Assembly: GCF_025148285.1 (NCBI RefSeq)
Contig: NZ_CP102268.1
Location: forward strand, 2,831,001-2,895,000
Reading direction: 5' to 3'
Origin: Marvinbryantia formatexigens DSM 14469
GTDB taxonomy: Bacteria > Bacillota > Clostridia > Lachnospirales > Lachnospiraceae
DNA length: 64,000 bases
A program made the position numbers and the translations under genes. This document shows, one piece after another, positions 53,123-62,317 of this stretch. Below the pieces are notes generated by a model. It worked only from the letters and a program-made list of their open reading frames with translations. It did no database searches and was not told the DNA's origin. Position 1 is the first letter of the stretch. The number at the start of each line of letters is the position of its first letter.

Positions 53123-53862
53123 ATACCTTTTTAAAAAAAGGTATCTGCATGATCCTGTATACAGGAGCTTTGACGGTGGGACTCTATTTTTTGCTGGCGC
53201 GCAGTGTAGATATCTGGAGAAATTATGGATATCGTTATTGTATGCTGGACTGTGTGAACCGCCTGGGGAAGGCAGATATTTATTTGTTTGTGTATTTGCC
53301 ATTGACACTTATTCTGACGGTAAAGGATAACCGGATTTATAGGCAACCGGCTATGCTTGTTCAATACGGCAGGCTGGAAACCATGTGGAAAAGCATTTTC
53401 TGGAAACTGGTCTGGATGGCGGTTGTTTTTTCAGCTATTTATAGCAATGTATGCTGTATCCTGTCAGGGTTATCAGCGTCTGAAATATCAAACTGGCACC
53501 GGACGTCCGGGAGCTTTTATCTGGAAACAGAGCAGCTTTATGAAGGCACAGTGGGGAAAGTGTTTCTGTTTTTTTTCTTGATGAACGCAATAAAAACCAT
53601 TATTGTTCTGGTCATAGCATTTCTTGCGGGGCTGACTTTTAAAAGACTGGTTCTGTGCCTTGCACTTTTCGTAGGCGACGCCATTTTGGAGTGGATACAC
53701 CCGGAGACGATGCTGTTTTTTAACCTTTTTTCGATTTCCAGATGTAATTTTAAATGGGACGGTATGGTTTATCTGCTCACGGGCTGTGCTCTGACACTGT
53801 GCGCAGTGATTTACATGACAGGCAGAAACTATTGGAAAAAGAGGGAGTTTTATGGTAGCTGA
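53089..53862 (+). CDS. Membrane protein 2 of the ABC locus
   Basis: A ~257-residue protein with about six membrane helices. The best start is TTG 53089 after TTGGGGGTAA; the frame opens far upstream, through the previous gene, but that part is a shadow. GYRYCMLDCVNRLGKADIYLFVYLPLTLILTVKDN and FKRLVLCLALFVGDAILEWIHP are recognisable only as membrane segments and loops. It ends 11 bases into the next gene. Assignment to an ABC-2-type permease is by context. Confidence 0.65.
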   Translation: MENRKPGRYFLNTFLKKGICMILYTGALTVGLYFLLARSVDIWRNYGYRYCMLDCVNRLGKADIYLFVYLPLTLILTVKDNRIYRQPAMLVQYGRLETMWKSIFWKLVWMAVVFSAIYSNVCCILSGLSASEISNWHRTSGSFYLETEQLYEGTVGKVFLFFFLMNAIKTIIVLVIAFLAGLTFKRLVLCLALFVGDAILEWIHPETMLFFNLFSISRCNFKWDGMVYLLTGCALTLCAVIYMTGRNYWKKREFYGS

Positions 53863-54598
53863 AGGAAGGCGTAGAAAGTTATGGTATTTGTTTTCTGCCG
53901 CGATTGCGCTTCCAGGCTGTGTGACGGATTATCAGCAGGCAGGAGAGTTTTTTACAGCAGAACACTATCTGAACAGCTTCTTGAGAGGGCTGCCGACGAT
54001 TCGAACGGGAGACGGGCAGAGTTTTTTGTTGCCGGGGGAATGGTGCCTTTTTTGCATCATTTTATTATGTCTCAATGGGAGAACGGCAAAGGATTTTGTC
54101 ACTGGCATAGGTCTGCAGAGACTCATTAGGATGGAAGATGCAAATTTGATATGGCGAAGAAAATGGCGGGAATGTATTATGTGTGTATCCATATATTTTC
54201 TGGCTGCATACACAGGGATTGGAATATTTTGCACAGCAGTTGGACAGGTACAAAGCTTCCTGGAAATGCTGCAAAGCAGAAAGGTGATAAACGATTTTTT
54301 GATTCCGTTGCTTGCCGCCTGTGTAATTGCAGTCTGGCAGCTTGTTTTATCAATAAAAACGAATGCGCTGACTGGTCTGATTGCCGGTGTTTTTCTTCTG
54401 ACATTTTCTGGCTATTTTTCAAAATGGTATCTGCCCGGAAATTATCTGATGAAGCTGCGTGTAGAAGAATTTTTAGAAAACGGAATAAAGGCGGAATACA
54501 TAATCTGCAGTCTGCTGCTGGCGCTTGCGGCAGGTATCGGTCTTGGAAAATTTTTTATCAGAAATATGGATTATATGCAGATAAAAGGGGACTTCTGA
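53852..54598 (+). CDS. Membrane protein 3 of the ABC locus
   Basis: A 248-residue protein with five or so membrane helices and an extracellular stretch after the first (about 30-60). No motif beyond the helices is recognised. ATG 53852 overlaps the previous gene and the ATPase begins two bases after its stop, so it is part of the same transporter operon. Confidence 0.65.
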   Translation: MVAEGRRRKLWYLFSAAIALPGCVTDYQQAGEFFTAEHYLNSFLRGLPTIRTGDGQSFLLPGEWCLFCIILLCLNGRTAKDFVTGIGLQRLIRMEDANLIWRRKWRECIMCVSIYFLAAYTGIGIFCTAVGQVQSFLEMLQSRKVINDFLIPLLAACVIAVWQLVLSIKTNALTGLIAGVFLLTFSGYFSKWYLPGNYLMKLRVEEFLENGIKAEYIICSLLLALAAGIGLGKFFIRNMDYMQIKGDF

Positions 54599-54599
54599 T

Positions 54600-55247
54600 A
54601 TGAAAATAGAAATTGATAACATCACAAAAAAGATTGGGTCACAGACTGTACTGGATTGCATTTCTCTTTCGATGGAATCGCCAGCTATTTATGGATTGAA
54701 GGGGCGGAACGGCTCTGGAAAGACAATGCTCATGCGTGCAATATGCGGACTGATTCGGCTGTCGGAAGGAGAAATCCGGATTAATGGCGAAATTTTAAGA
54801 AAGGATATTTCTTTTCCGCGGAGCGTTGGAATTCTGATAGAATCGCCGGGGTTTATCAGCCATTATTCTGCATATGAGAACCTGGAAGCACTGATTTCCA
54901 TAAAAAATATTGTTTCGAGGGAAAGAATCACTGAAACATTGGAAATGGTCGGGCTTGAACCGGGGGATAAAAAATCGTTTCGCAAATTTTCTCTGGGAAT
55001 GAAGCAGAAACTGGGGATTGCAGCGGCTATTATAGAAGAGCCGGAGCTGGTCATTCTGGATGAACCGACGAATGCGCTGGATGAGCAGAGCCTGGAGAGA
55101 CTGAAAAAGATTTTAGGGCATCTGAAAGAAAAGGGGGCGCTCGTTATTATCAGTTGTCATGATACGGAAGATTTATTGGCGCTGTCGGATGTGATTATAG
55201 AAATGCAGGATGGGAAAGTGATATCTGAATGGAAGATAAACAGATGA
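54600..55247 (+). CDS. ABC transporter ATP-binding protein
   Basis: A 215-residue ATPase of the ABC-2/antibiotic-peptide export type. Walker A GRNGSGKTML (about 37-46), signature FSLGMKQKLGIA, Walker B LVILDEPTNALD and switch His in IISCHD are intact. The short length matches lantibiotic-immunity and bacteriocin-export ATPases. It energises the upstream membrane proteins. The next gene begins within its last codons. Confidence 0.92.
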   Translation: MKIEIDNITKKIGSQTVLDCISLSMESPAIYGLKGRNGSGKTMLMRAICGLIRLSEGEIRINGEILRKDISFPRSVGILIESPGFISHYSAYENLEALISIKNIVSRERITETLEMVGLEPGDKKSFRKFSLGMKQKLGIAAAIIEEPELVILDEPTNALDEQSLERLKKILGHLKEKGALVIISCHDTEDLLALSDVIIEMQDGKVISEWKINR

Positions 55248-55804
55248 AAATACGGAAAAGAAAGTGGCTGTTGATAATACCAGGCATTTTTCTGATATGT
55301 CTTTGGATACATGCAGTTTATCGCATTAACCGGGAAATTCCGCGGACAAAAAGCATAGTATATCAGAATGGAGAATGGGTACCGTGGAAGAACGGCGTGG
55401 AAATTCTGGTAAAGGGCGGAAGTTTTATGGAGGATTCCCAGATACGCGGCAACCAGAATGTAACAGAAGGAATGCGCTATGCCGGAGAAATGAAATTGCT
55501 GTGGGTGGACATAGAACTAAAAAATACCAGCCAGACAGGTGCCAGGGTGGATTGTCTGGAACTGGGGGCAGAAGCTCCGGGCTGGGCGAATATTCCAAAT
55601 CCGGATTTTTATTACACAATAAATGAAGGGAAAAACGGACTCCAGACGGAACTGGAACCGGGAGAGAATATAGAGTATAGCCTGCCATTTCTGCTTTTAA
55701 AAAATAACTTTAGAAATTCTGAATGGAAAAAAGTAGAACAGAAAGAGTATTATATAACACTGGCGTTGTATCCGGAAAAGAAAATGATTGCTGTTCAGAC
55801 GTGA
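55244..55804 (+). CDS. Membrane-anchored DUF5028-like protein
   Basis: A 186-residue protein with an N-terminal membrane helix (about 7-24) and an extracellular beta domain: VDIELKNTSQTGARVDCLELGA, LEPGENIEYSLPFLLLK and EYYITLALYPEKK, like the DUF4352/DUF5028 fold. ATG 55244 overlaps the ATPase stop (ATGA) with GGAAG upstream; ATG 55229 is also possible. It closes the operon and parallels the anchored protein at 51493. Confidence 0.65.
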   Translation: MKIRKRKWLLIIPGIFLICLWIHAVYRINREIPRTKSIVYQNGEWVPWKNGVEILVKGGSFMEDSQIRGNQNVTEGMRYAGEMKLLWVDIELKNTSQTGARVDCLELGAEAPGWANIPNPDFYYTINEGKNGLQTELEPGENIEYSLPFLLLKNNFRNSEWKKVEQKEYYITLALYPEKKMIAVQT

Positions 55805-55882
55805 GATATTTCTTGTATCCAGAAGAATTGTAAAGAACTGAAAAATGCGTAAAGAACAGGAAAATGTACAAAGCAAAGACAG

Positions 55883-55916
55883 CGGGACATCTGCGAAAAA
55901 CGGGATGTCCCTTTTT
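55883..55916 (+). terminator. Terminator of the BlaI-controlled ABC operon
   Basis: GGGACATC (55883-55890) pairs with GATGTCCC (55903-55910) and runs into TTTTT. Confidence 0.88.
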
Positions 55917-56037
55917 CTATAAAACTTTTATTAAATTTTTATAAAGATACTTGATTATTTATATATATGGTAATAAAATCTATAGACTTTGTTTTACAAT
56001 AATTTGTTTTACAAGAAAAGGTAAGGGGAAAAAGAAA

Positions 56038-58200
56038 ATGCTGAAACTGGTGAAGTATATGAAAAAATCGGCAGGTTATATCCTGCTGATTATACTGCTG
56101 CTTTTTTTGCAGGCGTTCTGCGACCTGTCGCTGCCTTCCTACACGTCAGACATTATCAATGTCGGAATCCAGCAGAAGGGGATAGAGGACGGCGTGCCGG
56201 AGCAGATCAGCGCGCAGTCTTTTGAACGTCTCCTGCTGTTTCTGGATGAGGGGCAGCAGGAGCAGGTGAAGGCGGATTACCGGGAGGCGGGCGATGCCTG
56301 GTACCTGCAGGAAATCAGCAAAGAGGAGCGGCAGGAGCTGAATGATATTCTGGGAAAGGCGGAGGTCGCTCTGGTGACGCTCACGCAGTCGGAGGAGACG
56401 ACGGCGGCGATTAAGGCGCAGATGAACCTGCCGGAGGACGCGGATTTGTTTGAGACGATTGCGGCGCTGCCATCACAGGTGCGGGAGCAGATGCTCGCCG
56501 GTGTCAGCGGGCAGATGGAGCAGATGCCGGATTCGATTATCACACAGATGGCGGTCAGCTTTGTGCAGAGTGAATATGATACGCTGGGAGAGGACACGGA
56601 CGCCATGCAGATGCGGTATCTGCTGTTCACCGGTCTGAAAATGCTGGCGCTGGCGTTTCTAGGCATGGTGGCGGCAATCAGCGTGACGTTTTTGTCGGCG
56701 CGCGTGGCGGCGGTCACCGGGCACGACCTGCGCGCGGTGGTCTACCGCAAGGTAATTGGATTTTCCAATGCGGAATTTAACCGGTTCTCCACAGCGTCGC
56801 TGATTACGCGCAGCACGAACGATATCCAGCAGGTGCAGCTTCTGATGGCAATGTTTTTCCGGATTGCCTGCTATGCGCCGATTCTTGGTATCGGCGGCGT
56901 GCTGAAGGTACTGCGCACGGATGTTTCCATGAGCTGGATTATCGGGCTGGCGGTCGTGCTGATTATGCTGGTCGTGCTGGTGCTGTTTAAGGTGGCGATG
57001 CCGCGTTTCAAGACGCTGCAGGTGCTGATTGACCGTCTGAATCTTGTCACGAGAGAGATTCTGACCGGTATTCCGGTTATCCGGGCATTCAGCCGTGAGA
57101 AGTATGAGGAAGAGCGTTTTGAGGAAGCAAACCGGAATCTGATGAAGACGAATCTGTTTGTCAACCGCTGTATGACGTTTATGATGCCGGTGATGATGCT
57201 GGTGATGAACGGCGTTTCGGTGCTGATCGTCTATAACGGCGCCCACGCGATTGACGGCGGAAGTATGCAGGTGGGCGATATGATGGCGTTTATCCAGTAT
57301 GCCATGCAGATTATCATGTCATTCCTGATGCTGACGATGCTTTCTATCATGCTGCCGAGAGCCAGCGTTTCCGGAAAGCGTATCAGTGAGATTCTGGAGA
57401 CGCAGGAAACCATCCACGACCCGGAGCGTGCGCGCGTGCCGAACGTGTCCATAAAGGGACGGGTGGAATTCGACCATGTTTCCTTTGCGTATCCGGATGC
57501 GGAGGAAGAGGTGCTGACGGATATCAGCTTTACGGCGGAAAAGGGTGAGACGGTCGCAATTATTGGAAGTACCGGAAGCGGCAAGAGCACGCTGGTAAAT
57601 CTGATTCCGCGTTTTTACGATGTGACCGGGGGAGAAATCCGTCTGGACGGTGTGGATATCCGGAAAATGTCACAGAAGGATGTGAGAAGCCGTCTGGGCT
57701 ACGTGCCGCAGAAGGGCGTGCTGTTTTCCGGAACGATTGATTCCAATATCCGTTACGGCAGACCGGATGCTTCGGAAGCCGAGGTGGAGCGGGCGGCGCA
57801 GATTGCGCAGGCAGAGGAATTTATTAAGGAGAAACCGGACGGGTACGCTTCCGCAATCGCGCAGGGCGGCACCAATGTGTCCGGCGGTCAGAAGCAGCGC
57901 CTTTCGATTGCGCGCGCGATTGAGAAAAATCCGGAAATCCTTATTTTTGACGACAGCTTTTCCGCGCTGGATTATAAGACGGATGTTGCTGTGCGCAGAG
58001 CGCTGCGGGAGGCGACGGCGGAGACGACGACCATTATTGTGGCACAGCGCATCAGTACGATTCTTCATGCCGATAAAATTATTGTGCTCGACGAGGGACA
58101 CATGGCGGGCATGGGCACGCACAGGGAGCTGCTGGAAAACTGCGAGGTTTACCGGCAGATTGCCGAATCACAGCTTTCGAAGGAGGAGTTGGCAGGATGA
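56038..58200 (+). CDS. ABC exporter subunit with degenerate catalytic base (BmrC-like)
   Basis: A 720-residue half-transporter: six membrane helices plus nucleotide-binding domain. Between helices 1 and 2 it has a ~130-residue extracellular insert (about 45-190, acidic and helical), not found in the partner. Walker A is GSTGSGKST, signature VSGGQKQR, and Walker B ILIFDDSFSALD has Asp where the catalytic Glu is expected, the mark of the inactive site in heterodimeric exporters. ATG 56038 follows AAGGGGAAA. Its stop overlaps the partner start (ATGA). Likely a multidrug or lipid exporter. Confidence 0.92.
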   Translation: MLKLVKYMKKSAGYILLIILLLFLQAFCDLSLPSYTSDIINVGIQQKGIEDGVPEQISAQSFERLLLFLDEGQQEQVKADYREAGDAWYLQEISKEERQELNDILGKAEVALVTLTQSEETTAAIKAQMNLPEDADLFETIAALPSQVREQMLAGVSGQMEQMPDSIITQMAVSFVQSEYDTLGEDTDAMQMRYLLFTGLKMLALAFLGMVAAISVTFLSARVAAVTGHDLRAVVYRKVIGFSNAEFNRFSTASLITRSTNDIQQVQLLMAMFFRIACYAPILGIGGVLKVLRTDVSMSWIIGLAVVLIMLVVLVLFKVAMPRFKTLQVLIDRLNLVTREILTGIPVIRAFSREKYEEERFEEANRNLMKTNLFVNRCMTFMMPVMMLVMNGVSVLIVYNGAHAIDGGSMQVGDMMAFIQYAMQIIMSFLMLTMLSIMLPRASVSGKRISEILETQETIHDPERARVPNVSIKGRVEFDHVSFAYPDAEEEVLTDISFTAEKGETVAIIGSTGSGKSTLVNLIPRFYDVTGGEIRLDGVDIRKMSQKDVRSRLGYVPQKGVLFSGTIDSNIRYGRPDASEAEVERAAQIAQAEEFIKEKPDGYASAIAQGGTNVSGGQKQRLSIARAIEKNPEILIFDDSFSALDYKTDVAVRRALREATAETTTIIVAQRISTILHADKIIVLDEGHMAGMGTHRELLENCEVYRQIAESQLSKEELAG

Positions 58201-60023
58201 GTGAGCAGAGAAGATTGGGAATGCGGGGTTCCAGAAGAATGGGAACGGAAAAAGCGAAGGATTTTGGCGGAACACTGTCAAAGCTTCTCAAATATATGAA
58301 GCGCTACCGGGTGCGTGTCCTTATTATGCTGGTTTTTGCTGTGGCGGGCACCACGTTCAGCATTATTGGACCGCGGATTCTCGGAAAGGCGACGACCGAG
58401 CTGTTTAATGGTCTGGTGGCGAAAATCCAGGGCACGGGCTCAATTGATTTTGGCAAAATCGGAACGATTCTGGCGGGGCTGATGTGCCTGTATGTGGCGG
58501 GCGCATTGTTTTCGTTTATTCAGGGCTATGTGATGAGCGGAATATCGAATGATATTTCCTACAGTCTGCGCCGGGACATTTCAAAGAAAATGAACCGTAT
58601 GCCGCTGAGCTTTTTTGAAAGCCGCACAAACGGAGAAATTCTTTCGCGCGTCACAAATGATGTCGATACGCTGCAGCAGAGCCTGAACCAGAGCTTTACG
58701 CAGCTTATCACCTCCGCGACGACGATTATCGGCGTGCTGGTGATGATGCTGAGCATCAACGTCTGGATGACGCTGTGCGCGCTTCTGATTCTGCCGGTCT
58801 CTATGGGAATTATCGGGCAGGTGATGAAGCGTTCGCAGAAGTATTTCCAGCGGCAGCAGGCTTATCTGGGCGAGGTGAACGGTCAGATCGAGGAAATCTA
58901 CGGCGGGCACAACATCGTGAAAGCCTTTAATAAAGAGGAGGATGTGATTTCCGTCTTTGAGGAGACGAATAAAAAGCTGTACGATTCCGCCTGGAAGTCG
59001 CAGTTTTTCTCCGGTATGATGATGCCCATCATGCAGTTTATCGGCAATCTCGGTTATGTGATGGTGGCGCTGCTCGGCGGTTTCTTTGCCATCCGCGGCG
59101 CCATTGAGGTGGGCGATATCCAGTCGTTTTTCCAGTATATCCGCAGCTTCACGCAGCCCATCCAGCAGCTTGCGCAGGTGACGAATATGCTGCAGTCGAC
59201 GATGGCGGCTTCTGAGCGCGTCTTTGAATTCCTGGAAGAGGAGGAAGAGCAGCAGACGGCGGAGCATCCGGTAAGCATCGAGGGGCTGAAGGGAAATGTG
59301 GAATTTGAGCACGTATCGTTTGGCTACCAGCCGGATAAAATCATTGTGCACGATTTTTCGGCGGATATTAAGGACGGACAGAAAATTGCCATCGTCGGAC
59401 CGACCGGCGCCGGCAAGACCACGATGGTGAAGCTGCTGATGCGCTTTTACGATGTAAACAGCGGCTCCATAAAAATCGACGGGCACGATCTGCGGGAATT
59501 TAACCGCAGCGAACTGCGCGAAATGTTTGGCATGGTGCTGCAGGACACCTGGCTGTTTTCCGGTACCATAATGGAAAACATCCGTTACGGCAGGCTGGAT
59601 GCCACCGATGAGGAAGTCATTGCGGCGGCAAAGGCGGCTCACATTCATAAGTTTATCATGACGCAGCCGGGCGGCTACCAGATGGTGCTGAACGAGGAGA
59701 CCAATAATATATCGCAGGGGCAGAAGCAGCTCCTCACCATCGCGCGGGCAATCCTGGCGGATAACCAGATACTCATACTCGACGAGGCGACCTCCTCCGT
59801 CGACACCCGCACCGAGGAGCGCATCCAGAAAGCAATGGATAACCTTATGGAGGGACGCACAAGCTTTATCATAGCCCACCGCCTCTCCACCATCCGCGAC
59901 GCCGACCTCATCCTCGTCATGAAAGACGGCGACATCATCGAGCAGGGCAACCACGAACAGCTCATGCAGAAAGGCGGCTTCTACGCCAATCTATACAACA
60001 GTCAATTTGAAAAAGCGGTATAG
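58197..60023 (+). CDS. ABC exporter subunit with catalytic Glu (BmrD-like)
   Basis: A 608-residue half-transporter. Six membrane helices (about 40-320) precede the ATP domain with Walker A GPTGAGKTT, Q loop VLQDTWLFSGT, degenerate signature NISQGQKQLL and canonical Walker B ILILDEATSSVD plus switch His in IIAHRLS. The degenerate signature here and the degenerate Walker B in the partner would combine at the same composite site, leaving one active site, as in BmrCD and LmrCD. The N-terminus is basic (RRLGMRGSRRMG). Likely exports amphipathic drugs, peptides or lipids. Confidence 0.93.
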   Translation: MSEQRRLGMRGSRRMGTEKAKDFGGTLSKLLKYMKRYRVRVLIMLVFAVAGTTFSIIGPRILGKATTELFNGLVAKIQGTGSIDFGKIGTILAGLMCLYVAGALFSFIQGYVMSGISNDISYSLRRDISKKMNRMPLSFFESRTNGEILSRVTNDVDTLQQSLNQSFTQLITSATTIIGVLVMMLSINVWMTLCALLILPVSMGIIGQVMKRSQKYFQRQQAYLGEVNGQIEEIYGGHNIVKAFNKEEDVISVFEETNKKLYDSAWKSQFFSGMMMPIMQFIGNLGYVMVALLGGFFAIRGAIEVGDIQSFFQYIRSFTQPIQQLAQVTNMLQSTMAASERVFEFLEEEEEQQTAEHPVSIEGLKGNVEFEHVSFGYQPDKIIVHDFSADIKDGQKIAIVGPTGAGKTTMVKLLMRFYDVNSGSIKIDGHDLREFNRSELREMFGMVLQDTWLFSGTIMENIRYGRLDATDEEVIAAAKAAHIHKFIMTQPGGYQMVLNEETNNISQGQKQLLTIARAILADNQILILDEATSSVDTRTEERIQKAMDNLMEGRTSFIIAHRLSTIRDADLILVMKDGDIIEQGNHEQLMQKGGFYANLYNSQFEKAV

Positions 60024-60030
60024 CCGTGCA

Positions 60031-60092
60031 AAAAGCCAGCACAAGTTTGCGTGGGAGCTTGCTCACAAAGCAAATCTTGTGCTGAGCTTTTT
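60031..60092 (+). terminator. Terminator of the heterodimeric ABC exporter operon
   Basis: AAAAGC-CAGCACAAG pairs with CTTGTGCTG-GCTTTTT around an inner region that itself has TTTGC/GCAAA and GTGAGC-like pairs. A T-run follows. Confidence 0.75.
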
Positions 60093-60136
60093 ATAGGGCG
60101 CTCGCCCACAGCAAATCCATTTAAACAGAGTAAGGC

Positions 60137-60164
60137 TTGAAAATATTTCCTGTTTTGGTATAAT
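60137..60164 (+). promoter_or_regulatory. Promoter of the Uma2 gene
   Basis: TTGAAA (60137-60142), 16 bp, TATAAT (60159-60164), 25 bp before the ATG. Confidence 0.7.
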
Positions 60165-60189
60165 GGATATATAGAAAGAAGGTGAAGAT

Positions 60190-60687
60190 ATGAATACATT
60201 ACCAATAGAAGATATGAGTAATACATTTATAGAGCATTCCTTCATTATCAATAATTTCGTGGTTATGGTGGGAAAACAGATAAAAGATTCTTTATGCCGT
60301 GTGCTGGGCGATGGTGTCCAATATCAATGGTATGAAAATGATAATAAGGTAATCATTCCGGATGCATCTATTAACTGTAATACAAGAGACCGGAAAAATG
60401 TATCCTTGACGGGAATCCCGCGAATGGTAATGGAAGTCATTTCTGAATCTACTGAGCAGTACGACCGTAATGAAAAGATGGAGATATACAGAAAAGTAGG
60501 AATATCGGAATATTGGATTGTTGACTGGAGAAAAAAGCAGGTGGAGATATATTTGAATGATGGAAAAGAAGATGGAACAACATATTTTTATCTTTATAAA
60601 ACCGTTACAGTAGAAAACAAAGATGAACTGCAGCTTGTTATGTTCCCAAATTTGAAAACAGATTTTGACGAGCTGTTTAATATCTGA
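60190..60687 (+). CDS. Uma2-family (DUF820) restriction-endonuclease-fold protein
   Basis: A 165-residue PD-(D/E)xK-type protein. VIIPDASINCNT carries the Asp of the fold, VMEVISEST the Glu, and EKMEIYRKVGISEYWIVDWRKKQVEIY the conserved C-terminal block with lysines. The N-terminal part is slightly short for the family. Uma2 proteins are widespread, often in many copies, and their role is uncertain. It is transcribed alone from a good promoter and ends before a terminator. Confidence 0.9.
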   Translation: MNTLPIEDMSNTFIEHSFIINNFVVMVGKQIKDSLCRVLGDGVQYQWYENDNKVIIPDASINCNTRDRKNVSLTGIPRMVMEVISESTEQYDRNEKMEIYRKVGISEYWIVDWRKKQVEIYLNDGKEDGTTYFYLYKTVTVENKDELQLVMFPNLKTDFDELFNI

Positions 60688-60785
60688 TGGAAGGTGAATA
60701 GAATTACTATAAGAGTTGCAGGAAATAGCGCGGGGAACCGGTGGAAAACATATTTTTTGAATATCCAGATAGAATAAGGATTCAG

Positions 60786-60816
60786 AAAGCATCTGTTTAT
60801 ATGGCAGATGCTTTTA
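60786..60816 (+). terminator. Terminator of the Uma2 gene
   Basis: AAAGCATCTG pairs with CAGATGCTTT across a nine-base loop and ends in TTTTATT. The 60688-61011 gap otherwise contains only the next promoter. Confidence 0.75.
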
Positions 60817-60927
60817 TTATGGACAGGATATAAACTGAAAGATTTATAACAAGAATAATAACAAGAACACTTTCGATGAAAATTTTTTCAATTCTGACGA
60901 ATGCTTATGTAAGTTTCCACAAATGTT

Positions 60928-60956
60928 TTGACACAGTGCAAAAAGATTGGTAAAAT
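60928..60956 (+). promoter_or_regulatory. Promoter of the secreted two-repeat protein
   Basis: TTGACA (60928-60933), 17 bp, TAAAAT (60951-60956), about 50 bp before the start codon. Confidence 0.75.
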
Positions 60957-61011
60957 TAGATTAGTTTTTTAAATATTTTGGAAAATACCAGGACAGGGAG
61001 GGAATATGGTT

Positions 61012-62274
61012 ATGAAATCAGGAAAGAGAAGATTTTATGCGGCTCTGCTGGCGGCAGGGCTGGTGCTGTCGGCCGGTGCCGGGGGAGCAGCGGAAGAAGC
61101 AGCAGGAACCGGCGTGGCAGAGGGCATGGCGGCAGAAACGGATACGGCAGGGAATCCGTCAGACAATGCAGCGGGAGCAGTGACAGACGCAGACGACGGT
61201 GTGGCAGAGAGTGCGGCGGATGGCGCGGCATCCGACGATACCCTGAACCAGGTGCCGCATGTTCTGGTGCCATATCAGACGGAGAATTTTGATTTGTGGG
61301 ACGGCAATCCGACAAAAGCATTTTCCATGATGGCGGCGGAGTATCACCAGGGTCTGACGCCCGCCAACTACGACAGTTACCGGCAGGCGCTCTACAACCT
61401 GGACGGGAAATTTTCCAGAATGACGCTGGCGGTCGGTCACATCGACGGGGAGCGCGACGGGAGCGCATCGCTGTATATTTATAAGGACGGGGAGCTGGCG
61501 CAGACGCTGAATCTTACCAGCGACATGATGACGCAGAAGCTGGAGCTGGATACGACGGGCGTGAAGCAGCTCCGGCTGGACCAGGAGGGCGGCGATGCGG
61601 CATACGGCTATGCGGACGTGACAGGCTATGGCGGGCATAATTTCGTGGAAGAAATGTCACAGGTCGTTTCGGTATTCAGCGACGGCGTGTACACCTACAC
61701 CTGCAAAGACTGCGGTTATTCCTACGGGGAAACGATTCCGGAGCAGAGCGAGTGCGTGCCGTACCTTACGCCCTACCAGACCACCAACATGTATTCCCTG
61801 GAGGATACAGAGGATACGCAGGACTGCTTCTATGTGATGGGCAAGGCGTATTACAAAGGAACGATTCCGGATAACTATGACAGCAGGCGGGAGGCGCTCT
61901 ACAATCTCGGACAGAAATACAACAGCGTCACCTTTACGGTCGGGCACTGCGACAATGAGCGGAAGGGAAGCGCCGTGCTGCGTGTGTTTGGCGACGGCAA
62001 TCTGATGAAAGAGCTGGAGCTGACAAAAGACATGCTGAATCAGACTGTTACCATCAATACGGTAGGCGTTACGCAGCTGAAGATTTCCTACGAGGGCGGC
62101 GACAGCAGCTACGCGATTTTCGATATGAGTTATGAATCGGCGGAGACCTGGGAGCACAATTTCACCAGAGAAGTCCTGCTGGAGGCAACGGTCGGACAGA
62201 CCGGCATCAGCACCTATACCTGCGTAAATTGCGGAGCATGTTACACGGAAATCATTCCGGCGGTGGACGAGTAA
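61012..62274 (+). CDS. Secreted protein with two tandem beta-sandwich repeats
   Basis: A ~420-residue exported protein. A basic, hydrophobic signal peptide (KSGKRRFYAALLAAGLVLSAGAGG, in part) is followed by an Ala/Glu/Asp-rich linker and two ~120-residue repeats, at about 85-205 and 245-370. Each has PYQT, YDSxRxALYNL, VGHxDxERxGSAxLxxxxDG, LxLTxDMxxQ and GVxQLxxxxEGGD, the pattern of an NPCBM-like carbohydrate-binding fold. Each is followed by a short YTCKDCGYSYGETIPE or YTCVNCGACYTEIIPA segment, a two-cysteine motif possibly binding metal. Likely a cell-surface binding protein. ATG 61012 has better spacing to GGGAGGG than ATG 61006. Confidence 0.75.
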   Translation: MKSGKRRFYAALLAAGLVLSAGAGGAAEEAAGTGVAEGMAAETDTAGNPSDNAAGAVTDADDGVAESAADGAASDDTLNQVPHVLVPYQTENFDLWDGNPTKAFSMMAAEYHQGLTPANYDSYRQALYNLDGKFSRMTLAVGHIDGERDGSASLYIYKDGELAQTLNLTSDMMTQKLELDTTGVKQLRLDQEGGDAAYGYADVTGYGGHNFVEEMSQVVSVFSDGVYTYTCKDCGYSYGETIPEQSECVPYLTPYQTTNMYSLEDTEDTQDCFYVMGKAYYKGTIPDNYDSRREALYNLGQKYNSVTFTVGHCDNERKGSAVLRVFGDGNLMKELELTKDMLNQTVTINTVGVTQLKISYEGGDSSYAIFDMSYESAETWEHNFTREVLLEATVGQTGISTYTCVNCGACYTEIIPAVDE

Positions 62275-62317
62275 AATACCCCGGTGCAAGCATACGGACA
62301 GAAGAGGGAGGAAGGCT

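Noticed and set aside
58581-59954. 457-codon minus-strand frame across the second ABC subunit
   Set aside because: Antisense shadow of an intact ABC exporter with His/Arg-rich low-complexity product.
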